Source of the DNA: Halovenus sp.
GTDB taxonomy: Archaea; Halobacteriota; Halobacteria; Halobacteriales; Haloarculaceae
Direction of reading: 5' to 3'
NCBI GenBank assembly: GCA_028275145.1
Contig: JAQCNG010000257.1
Location: forward strand, 1-5,549
Length of the DNA stretch: 5,549 nucleotides
The translations under genes and the position numbers were made by a program. The notes below the pieces were generated by a model, which saw only the letters and a program-made list of their open reading frames with translations, made no database searches and was not told the origin of the DNA. How positions within the stretch are numbered: the stretch's first letter is position 1; the number at the start of each line of letters is the position of its first letter. This document shows positions 1-4,625 of the stretch, in pieces.

Positions 1-70
1 ACTACAAAGACGTTGCGATTGCGTGGGCCTGTGGGCCTGCAACCGTATCGCTGTATGCACAGATGATGAC
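1..70. other. Left edge, no supportable gene
   Basis: All three forward frames are open from the window edge. Frame 1 closes at 64-66, frame 3 at 129-131 and frame 2 at 143-145. The frame-3 reading (…AIAWACGPATVSLYAQMMTAL…) looks the most protein-like and could be the 3' end of a plus-strand gene starting outside the window, but it matches no family I recognise and is too short to defend. The stretch also holds a perfect tandem duplication of GTGGGCCT (23-30 and 31-38), flanked by the short inverted pair GTTGC (12-16) and GCAAC (38-42). Confidence 0.3.
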
Positions 71-135
71 GGCGCTGTATCCCCACCCTACTCCGCTCCC
101 TTCGGTCGCTCCGTTGAGGGTGGGGGCTTAGCGCC
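71..135 (-). mobile_element. Orphan IS1341/IS605-type right-end hairpin
   Basis: A 9-bp perfect stem, CCCCACCCT (81-89) with AGGGTGGGG (117-125), encloses a 27-base loop. It is extended outward, across a 4-base internal loop, by GGCGCT (71-76) pairing with AGCGCC (130-135). The stem, the start of the loop (ACTC..GCTC), its end (CGCTCC.TTG) and the following CTT match the hairpin at 4515-4564, which sits at the 3' end of the tnpB gene in the same orientation. Here no transposase sequence follows to the right: the larC stop codon is only 32 bases away. I infer a decayed or partial right end of a TnpB-type element. It may also help end or stabilise the larC transcript, although no T-rich tract follows it. 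Confidence 0.6.
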
Positions 136-167
136 TATATCCAGCTAACGGGTTGGTGTGGCTGTGG

Positions 168-1487
168 TCAGCTGTCGGTCCCGTCTGTGTCCACATCGCG
201 GACCGTCCGCTCGGCGCGCCGCAGCACCGCCCGGACCGGGAGGTCGGTCGCACGGGCGACCGCGAGCGCGTCGTCGAACTCGCCGCTGACGTCGTACACC
301 TCCTCGCCGATGCGCGCGACTTTCACGCTCACCTCGAAGGAATCGCCGTCGACATCGAGCGCGACGGTCTGGTGCTCGCGGTCGGCCACGAAGCGGTGGC
401 CACTGCCGTGTTCACGCACGCCGAGTGTCCCCGTCTCCGCTGCCAGTCGGCGGGCGACCCGGCGGGCGTTCTCCGGCGCGACGACCACCTTCACGAGATG
501 GCCCGGGCGGGACTTTTTCATCGTCGTCGGGAGCACGGTCACGTCGAGTGCCCCCGCCTCGGCCAGCGTCTCCTGGAGTCCCCCCAGCGCCTCCGGCGTC
601 GCGTCGTCGAGATGTGTCTCCAGAACTGTCACCTGCTCGCGCCGGAGGCTGCCGGTCGTCTCACCGGCCAGCACGCGCAGGACGTTCGGGTGGTGCTCGA
701 ACAACCGGTCGCCCGCGCCGTAGCCCGAGGCCGCGACATCGAGCGAGGGGAGCGACCCCACGCCGTCGGCGGTGTGCGCGAGGATGGCCGCCCCCGTCGG
801 CGTCAGGAGCTCCGCCTCGACCGGACCGCCACGGAGTGACCAGTCCGCCCGCTCGGCGAGTTCGACGACCGCCGGCGCCGGCACCGGGTAGACGCCGTGG
901 CTCATCTCGACGGTCCCGCCGCCGGTTGCGAGCGGCGTCGTCACGACCCGGTCGGGGGACAGATCCGCGAGGAGCAGCGTCGCACCGACCACGTCGGCGA
1001 TAGCGTCGTCCGTCCCGACCTCGTGGAACGTCGTCTCCGCCGGGTCCGTCCTGTGGACCGCGGCCTCGGCCTCTGCGAGCAACTCGAATGTCCCGGTTGC
1101 GTCGGCCGCCACACCAGCGGGCAGGCCCAGCGACTCGACCACCTCGACAACCTCCGGGAGTGTCCGGTGCGGGCCGGACCCCTCTGCGCGCCCGTGGTCG
1201 TCCGGGTCGTCCCCGTGACTGTGACTGTGTGCGTGCTCAGTGTCGTGACCGTCCGGGTCGTCCCCGTGGCTGTGGTCGCCGCCCGACTCGTCGCTGTCCA
1301 CCCCGGTCCGGAGGACCGTGACATCGGTGGCCTCGATGCCACAGCGCGTGGCAGTCCCGACGTCGTACCGGACGTCGAGTGCCGCCTCGACGGGGTCGAG
1401 AACGGCGGGGTCGGCCCCCGCGGCCAGCAACGCACCGAGCAGCATGTCGCCGCTCGCCCCCATCCTGCCGTCGAAGGAAAGAATCAT
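168..1487 (-). CDS. larC: LarC, nickel-pincer cofactor nickel insertase
   Basis: This 439-residue protein is recognised as LarC (formerly DUF111), the CTP-dependent cyclometallase that inserts nickel into pyridinium-3,5-bisthiocarboxylic acid mononucleotide to complete the nickel-pincer cofactor of lactate racemase and related enzymes. Visible signatures are FDGRMGASGDM at residues 5-15, a His/Asp-rich segment at 72-107 with nine His, FHEVGTDDAIADVVG at 154-168, the TGGGTVEMSHGVYPVPAP block around 188-205, LLTPTGAAIL at 227-236, and the LarC2-type C-terminal half with LETHLDDATPEALGG (289-303) and TTMKKSRPGH (321-330). LarC1 and LarC2 are fused in one frame, unlike Lactobacillus plantarum, where a programmed frameshift joins them. 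The ATG lies inside the purC stop (ATGA overlap) with no Shine-Dalgarno before it, so translation is probably coupled. No larB, larE or recognisable client enzyme is in view, so the client is unknown. Confidence 0.93.
   Translation of the reverse strand: MILSFDGRMGASGDMLLGALLAAGADPAVLDPVEAALDVRYDVGTATRCGIEATDVTVLRTGVDSDESGGDHSHGDDPDGHDTEHAHSHSHGDDPDDHGRAEGSGPHRTLPEVVEVVESLGLPAGVAADATGTFELLAEAEAAVHRTDPAETTFHEVGTDDAIADVVGATLLLADLSPDRVVTTPLATGGGTVEMSHGVYPVPAPAVVELAERADWSLRGGPVEAELLTPTGAAILAHTADGVGSLPSLDVAASGYGAGDRLFEHHPNVLRVLAGETTGSLRREQVTVLETHLDDATPEALGGLQETLAEAGALDVTVLPTTMKKSRPGHLVKVVVAPENARRVARRLAAETGTLGVREHGSGHRFVADREHQTVALDVDGDSFEVSVKVARIGEEVYDVSGEFDDALAVARATDLPVRAVLRRAERTVRDVDTDGTDS
1200..1268 (-). 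repeat. In-frame repeat in the LarC His-rich segment
   Basis: An identical 18-base unit occurs at 1200-1217 and 1251-1268, offset by 51 bases (17 codons), so it repeats in frame. It encodes the paired HSHGDDPD motifs at about residues 72-79 and 89-96 of LarC. The result is a His/Asp segment, with a run of alternating H-x-H residues between the copies, that plausibly binds nickel. Tandem duplication within this linker is my inference for how it grew. Confidence 0.8.
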
Positions 1488-2515
1488 ATCAGTTCGCGGG
1501 CGGCCGCCACCGCCTCGTCTATTGTGGGCGCGTCGAACGCCTGCCGGTCGATGTAGGCGTTTGTTCCCGCACAGTACAGGTCCCGGGCCGTCTCGACGAC
1601 GTCTGTGGCGAGTGGGGCCGGCTGTTGCTCACAGAGTCCCCGCCAGTCGGCGATGCGCTCGCGGGTGGCGCGGTCTTTGGCGGCCGAGACGGCCTCGACC
1701 CACCCGGACTGGGTGTGTTTGTGGTACTGGCGCAGCATCTCCTTCGAGACCTGCTGGCCGTCGTGGGCAAACCGGTTCTCGTCGAACGTGCCGACGACGT
1801 CGGCGACACGTATCTTGCCGTCGTGGTACAGACACTCGATTTTGCCGTCCTGGTGGACCAGACCCGCCTGCGCGGCGCGCTCGGTGACCAGTTTGTTCAC
1901 CCCGCGGGCAACCGATTCGAGTTCGTCGAGCGCGGCCGGACCGGCGACGTGTGTGGCCTCTGTCCGGTCGAGATAGCGGTCCTGTTGCTCGAACTTCGTG
2001 GAGAACTCCACCACCGGTTCGGGCAGGTCCACCGCCCCGGCGGGCCAGTCCTGGCGCGAGAGGCCGACATCGGCGGGGTCTGTACGCCCGCGCAGCGACG
2101 ACCCGACGGGCACCCGGTTGCGGAACACCACCTCCAGTGGAATCAGGTAGTGTGTCCCCGTCGCGTCGAAGTAGGCGTCGTAGTCGTAACTGCCGTCGAC
2201 AAAGGGTAACTCGGGCGCACGGGTCAGGTCGATAGCCATCTCGGTGGGCGGGCCGCCGGCGGCCAGGGCCTCGTCGAGTTCCACCGCCTCGCCCATCGAG
2301 TTGACACCCCGGTAGTGGGTGGGGACCCCGGCGTCCGCCAGCAGCTCGAAGTTGAACGCCCCCATCGTACACAGCGACGCCCCCTTGTCGGGGATAGCGT
2401 CGGGCATTCTCCCCCAGTCGAACACCGAGTAGTCGTCGGTGAACACGAACGCTCCCCGCCCGAGCGCGTCGTCGGTCGGTTGCTCCCGGACCCGGAACTC
2501 CTTGACGCTCGTCAT
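1484..2515 (-). CDS. purC: PurC, SAICAR synthase
   Basis: This is phosphoribosylaminoimidazole-succinocarboxamide synthase, which joins CAIR and aspartate using ATP in purine synthesis. It has 343 residues. The N-terminal ATP-grasp-like part has GRGAFVFTDDYSVFDWGRMPD (19-39) followed by IPDKGASLCTMGAFNFELL (41-59), matching the family's 'D…SAFD…IPGKG' region. IPLEVVFRNRVPVGSSL (125-141) corresponds to the family signature around E-V-V-x-R…GSS. KIECLYHDGKIRVADVVGTFDENRF (225-249) and SKEMLRQYH (257-265) match the C-terminal 'D…T.D..R' and 'SKq.lR' motifs in divergent haloarchaeal form. The frame is open up to 2704, into hisH, but I chose the ATG at 2515 because family homology begins at MTSVKEF and GGAG stands five bases before it. 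It lies downstream of hisH and overlaps larC by four bases. Confidence 0.93.
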   Translation of the reverse strand: MTSVKEFRVREQPTDDALGRGAFVFTDDYSVFDWGRMPDAIPDKGASLCTMGAFNFELLADAGVPTHYRGVNSMGEAVELDEALAAGGPPTEMAIDLTRAPELPFVDGSYDYDAYFDATGTHYLIPLEVVFRNRVPVGSSLRGRTDPADVGLSRQDWPAGAVDLPEPVVEFSTKFEQQDRYLDRTEATHVAGPAALDELESVARGVNKLVTERAAQAGLVHQDGKIECLYHDGKIRVADVVGTFDENRFAHDGQQVSKEMLRQYHKHTQSGWVEAVSAAKDRATRERIADWRGLCEQQPAPLATDVVETARDLYCAGTNAYIDRQAFDAPTIDEAVAAARELI

Positions 2516-2520
2516 CGGCT

Positions 2521-2524
2521 CTCC
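2521..2524 (-). promoter_or_regulatory. Shine-Dalgarno fixing the purC start
   Basis: On the minus strand GGAG (followed by AG) lies five bases before the ATG at 2515, complementary to the CCUCC of archaeal 16S rRNA. It is the only clear ribosome-binding site among the genes here. It supports both the shorter PurC start and translation from a leadered transcript, perhaps a hisH-purC-larC message. Confidence 0.6.
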
Positions 2525-2568
2525 GTTCGCCGTCCACCGACAAAGGACTGTTCCTCGACCGGTGGGCA

Positions 2569-2604
2569 CTGTCGGCGTCAGTTCACCCGGCCCGGGGCCG
2601 ACAG
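2569..2604 (-). other. Hairpin in the hisH-purC gap
   Basis: CTGTCGGC (2569-2576) and GCCGACAG (2597-2604) form a perfect 8-bp stem around a 20-base loop. An alternative smaller hairpin, CGGCC/GGCCG (2589-2593 with 2596-2600), overlaps it. The structure begins 11 bases after the hisH stop and ends 53 bases before the purC start. It could be a processing site, a partial terminator or an RNA stabiliser, or simply chance in GC-rich DNA. No T-rich tract follows it on the minus strand. Confidence 0.4.
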
Positions 2605-2615
2605 CGCGCCCGTCG

Positions 2616-3266
2616 TCAGCGGCCGTCACCACACAGGTCCACGAAGTTCCGGAGGATGCGCAGTCCCGTCTCACCGGATTTCTCGGGGTGGAACTGGGTG
2701 CCAAAGACAGTGCCCGACTCGTCGGCGACGATACTCGGGAAAGACAGGCCGTAGTCGGTCGACGCGACGACGGCCTCGCCGTCTCCGGGGTCGGCGTAGT
2801 ATGAGTGGACGAAGTACGCGTACTCGCCGTCGACGCCCGCGACGAGCGGGTGCTCGCGCTGGACGTGGAGGCGGTTCCAGCCCATCTGCGGGACCTTTAC
2901 ATCGTCCGGGAACCGGAGGTTGGTCCCCGGAATCAGGTCGAGTCCCTCGGCGCTGCCCTCGCCGGCGTGGTCGGCCTCCTCGCTGGTCGAGAGCAGCATC
3001 TGCATCCCGAGACAGATGCCGAAAAGCGGTGTCTCCGCCGTGGCCTGCTCGACGAGCGCCTCCCGGAACGGGCCGGCGTTCTCCATCCCCTCGCTGAACG
3101 CACCCACCCCGGGCAGGACGACACCGTCGGCGTCTGTCAGCGCCGCCGGTTCCTCGACGAGTGTCACCGACGCGCCCGCCCGCTCCAGTCCCCGCGTGAC
3201 ACTCCGGAGGTTCCCCAGTCCGTAGTCGACGACCGCCACCTCGGGATTTCCACGACTCGCTGGCAT
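2616..3266 (-). CDS. hisH: HisH, glutaminase subunit of IGP synthase
   Basis: This 216-residue class I glutamine amidotransferase is the HisH subunit of imidazole glycerol phosphate synthase. It hydrolyses glutamine and passes ammonia to HisF, which converts PRFAR to imidazole glycerol phosphate plus AICAR. The start VAVVDYGLGNLRSV (11-24) is diagnostic of HisH. VVLPGVGAF (49-57) supplies the oxyanion-strand PGVG motif. The nucleophile elbow GICLGMQ gives Cys85, and FHPEKSG (192-198) gives His193 and Glu195, so the triad is complete. Length matches the family. The ATG is the only sensible start, and no Shine-Dalgarno precedes it, which suggests a leaderless message. hisF is not in the window, consistent with the dispersed his genes of haloarchaea. 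Its neighbour purC feeds the same AICAR pool. Confidence 0.95.
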   Translation of the reverse strand: MPASRGNPEVAVVDYGLGNLRSVTRGLERAGASVTLVEEPAALTDADGVVLPGVGAFSEGMENAGPFREALVEQATAETPLFGICLGMQMLLSTSEEADHAGEGSAEGLDLIPGTNLRFPDDVKVPQMGWNRLHVQREHPLVAGVDGEYAYFVHSYYADPGDGEAVVASTDYGLSFPSIVADESGTVFGTQFHPEKSGETGLRILRNFVDLCGDGR

Positions 3267-3288
3267 ACCTGCGTGTACGATGTCGGGG

Positions 3289-3294
3289 TGTAAG
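3289..3294 (-). promoter_or_regulatory. Possible TATA box for hisH
   Basis: On the minus strand CTTACA lies 23-28 bases before the hisH ATG, about where an archaeal TATA box would sit if transcription began at or next to the start codon. That fits the lack of a ribosome-binding site. The match to the haloarchaeal consensus is only partial. Confidence 0.35.
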
Positions 3295-3324
3295 TGCGTT
3301 CGTATCTGTCACACCGTACCGCAA

Positions 3325-3331
3325 TCCATAA
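3325..3331 (+). promoter_or_regulatory. Possible TATA box for pibD
   Basis: The local AT-rich patch TCCATAA is about 26-32 bases before the pibD GTG in an otherwise GC-rich stretch. The spacing suggests a leaderless transcript starting at or near the GTG. It lies about 31 bases from the hisH TATA candidate, so the two divergent promoters would be nearly back to back. Confidence 0.35.
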
Positions 3332-3356
3332 CTCCGCTGCTGTCTGACCGCCGGAC

Positions 3357-4508
3357 GTGTTCGATATCGCCAGCGGCCCGGATACGCTCCGCTTGCTCGC
3401 GATTCCGTTTTTCGCCTACGTCGCCGTGCTCGATATCCGGACCCGCCGGGTCCCGAACCGGACCTGGATTCCGCTCGCCGCACTCGCGGTTCTGTTGCTC
3501 GTCTGGGATATCCTCCGCGTGATGACCGGCGACACCGACCCGGTGACGCGACAGAACTTCTACATCCAGACGCTCATCTCCATCGGCTTGGTCATCCCGC
3601 TGGCGTACGTGTTCTGGCTCGTCGGCGGGTTCGGCGGTGCCGACGCAAAGGCGTTTTTCGTGGTCGCCGTGCTGTTTCCGGCGTTTCCGGTCTACCGACT
3701 CTGGGAGTGGTCGGTAAACGGCGGGGCCGTCGCCGGCGCGCTGGACCTGCTGCCGGGCGCAACCTACGCAGGAACGCTCCCGCTGGTCGAGCCGAGTTTC
3801 GGGGTGTTCTCGATTACGGTGCTCTCGAACACGGTGGTGATGGGGTCGCTGTACCCGGTGGCGCTGGCGGCCCGCAACACCACCGTGGGCTACGTCTCGC
3901 CGGGGATGTTCGTCGCGAAACCGGTTGCCTGGGACCGGGCAACCGAGGAGTACGGGACGCTGTTGCAGATGCCGGAGCGCTCGCTACGGGAGAGTCTCTC
4001 GCTGTCCGGCCTGCGTGCGTATCTCAGTTTCCGGGGGGTCGACCTCGACGCGCTCCGGATGTACCTGCGCTGGCGGGGCCTCTCACTGTCGGCCCTGCGC
4101 GAGAACCCGGACCGGTTCCGCAACCCGGCGTCGCTCCCGCCCGACCCGAACCGGCCCGGCGACGGCGCAATCCCCACGGACGGCCGGGACGACGAGACTG
4201 CAACGGAGGAGACGACCGCAACCGCGTTCGGTGACGCCGAACCCTGGGCACCCGAGACGCATCTGGTCGCCAACGGCGACGACCCGTGGGGTGCGGCCGC
4301 GTTTCTCGACGACATCGAGGGGTCGGCCTACGGTACCTCGGCCGAGACACTCCGGGACGGCCTCGACAGTCTCGCCGACGACGACGTTGTCTGGATATCG
4401 CCGGGGATTCCGTTTCTGGTGCCGCTCTTTGTCGGTCTCGTCCTCGCGTTTGTCTACGGCGACCTGTTGTTTGCGATGTTCCAGGCGCTCGGCATCGGTG
4501 CCGCGTGA
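3357..4508 (+). CDS. pibD: PibD-type prepilin/prearchaellin peptidase (A24)
   Basis: This 383-residue membrane aspartic peptidase belongs to family A24, archaeal type. It cleaves class III signal peptides of type IV pilins and archaellins on the cytoplasmic side. The first catalytic Asp is D26 in LDIRTRRVPN (25-34), just after membrane helix 1. The second is D96 in GGFGGADAK (90-98), the archaeal GxHyD form of the GxGD motif. Likely helices lie near 11-26, 36-56, 72-90, 97-112, 150-172 and 348-378. A long hydrophilic region (about 173-345) precedes the last helix, whose WISPGIPFLVPLFVGLVLAFVYGD resembles the Arc_PepC_II C-terminal domain. The start is GTG: an in-frame TGA at 3345-3347 excludes anything longer, and any later start would lose helix 1. 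No Shine-Dalgarno is visible. The region 214-255 holds 14-residue repeats. The stop lies six bases before the tnpB right end. Confidence 0.92.
   Translation: MFDIASGPDTLRLLAIPFFAYVAVLDIRTRRVPNRTWIPLAALAVLLLVWDILRVMTGDTDPVTRQNFYIQTLISIGLVIPLAYVFWLVGGFGGADAKAFFVVAVLFPAFPVYRLWEWSVNGGAVAGALDLLPGATYAGTLPLVEPSFGVFSITVLSNTVVMGSLYPVALAARNTTVGYVSPGMFVAKPVAWDRATEEYGTLLQMPERSLRESLSLSGLRAYLSFRGVDLDALRMYLRWRGLSLSALRENPDRFRNPASLPPDPNRPGDGAIPTDGRDDETATEETTATAFGDAEPWAPETHLVANGDDPWGAAAFLDDIEGSAYGTSAETLRDGLDSLADDDVVWISPGIPFLVPLFVGLVLAFVYGDLLFAMFQALGIGAA
3996..4121 (+). repeat. Three 14-residue repeats in PibD
   Basis: Residues 214-227 (LSLSGLRAYLSFRG), 228-241 (VDLDALRMYLRWRG) and 242-255 (LSLSALRENPDRFR) align without gaps at a period of 14. 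They share x-x-L-x-x-L-R, and the first two also share Y-L-x-x-R-G. They lie at the start of the cytoplasmic region between the catalytic membrane part and the last helix. The repetition is seen at protein level; the DNA units have diverged, so the duplication is not recent. The role is unknown, perhaps an amphipathic surface or a docking site. Confidence 0.7.
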
Positions 4509-4514
4509 CTTCCT

Positions 4515-4564
4515 CCCCACCCTACTCGCTCACCGCTGACGCCGTTCGCTCCTTGAGGGTGGGG
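4515..4564 (-). repeat. Right-end hairpin of the tnpB element
   Basis: CCCCACCCT (4515-4523) and AGGGTGGGG (4556-4564) make a perfect 9-bp stem with a 32-base loop. This is the typical subterminal hairpin of haloarchaeal IS1341-type elements, and in intact relatives the last tnpB codons run through it. It begins six bases after the pibD stop, so pibD transcripts would contain it. It may therefore serve as a 3' stabiliser or weak terminator for pibD, though no T tract follows. Confidence 0.75.
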
Positions 4565-4581
4565 CTTCCTGCTTCCACGAC
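4522..4581 (-). pseudogene. Displaced ancestral 3' end of tnpB
   Basis: Read on the minus strand from 4581, the codons give VVEAG followed by GSPTLKERTASAVSE and a TAG stop at 4522-4524. That is, from memory, the usual C-terminal tail of haloarchaeal IS1341-type TnpB proteins, running through the right-end hairpin. The current tnpB frame enters this region one base out of register and stops at 4586-4588, so these codons are no longer translated as part of TnpB. They border the insertion at 4580-4625 that appears to have caused the shift. Confidence 0.65.
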
Positions 4582-4625
4582 GTTGTCAGACTGCGTCTGA
4601 CAGCCCACCAGACAACGTCTGGTGA
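4580..4625 (-). repeat. 46-bp double-hairpin insertion in tnpB
   Basis: Two hairpins stand side by side: CACCAGAC/GTCTGGTG (4606-4613 with 4617-4624, loop of three) and TCAGAC/GTCTGA (4586-4591 with 4595-4600, loop of three). They share a CAGAC-NNN-GTCTG core. An alternative larger fold pairs GACGTTGTC (4579-4587) with GACAACGTC (4611-4619). Removing 46 bases joins codons …AAG CGC to GTC GTG GAA… and restores the family's C-terminal tail, so I infer an insertion. Its edges are ambiguous by three bases: it can equally be read as 43 bases plus an extra CGT, resembling a 3-bp target duplication. Confidence 0.6.

Noticed and set aside
23..38. Tandem GTGGGCCT pair considered as a CRISPR or iteron-like repeat
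   Set aside because: Only two copies with no spacer and no further copies nearby; too little to mean either.
71..135. Classical intrinsic terminator reading of the hairpin
   Set aside because: No T-rich tract follows on either strand, and the match to the tnpB right end explains it better, though a transcript-end role is still possible.
153..839. Plus-strand frame of 228 codons opposite larC, with other long plus frames up to 1887
   Set aside because: Antisense shadows of larC and purC, caused by high GC and few stops; Arg/Pro/Ser-rich or anticodon-biased composition and no family resemblance.
1629..2543. 304-codon minus-strand frame over purC
   Set aside because: Arg/Gly-rich out-of-frame reading of purC; the PurC motifs are in the other frame.
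2516..2704. N-terminal extension of PurC from the ATG at 2704
   Set aside because: It would overlap hisH by 89 bases, has non-family sequence, and the ribosome-binding site and homology both point to 2515.
2671..3483. 270-codon minus-strand frame over hisH reaching into pibD
   Set aside because: Arg-rich shadow that crosses the divergent promoter region and overlaps the clear HisH frame.
3707..4539. Alternative plus frames within pibD
   Set aside because: Arg/Gly/Pro-rich shadows; the pibD frame has the catalytic Asp motifs and membrane helices.
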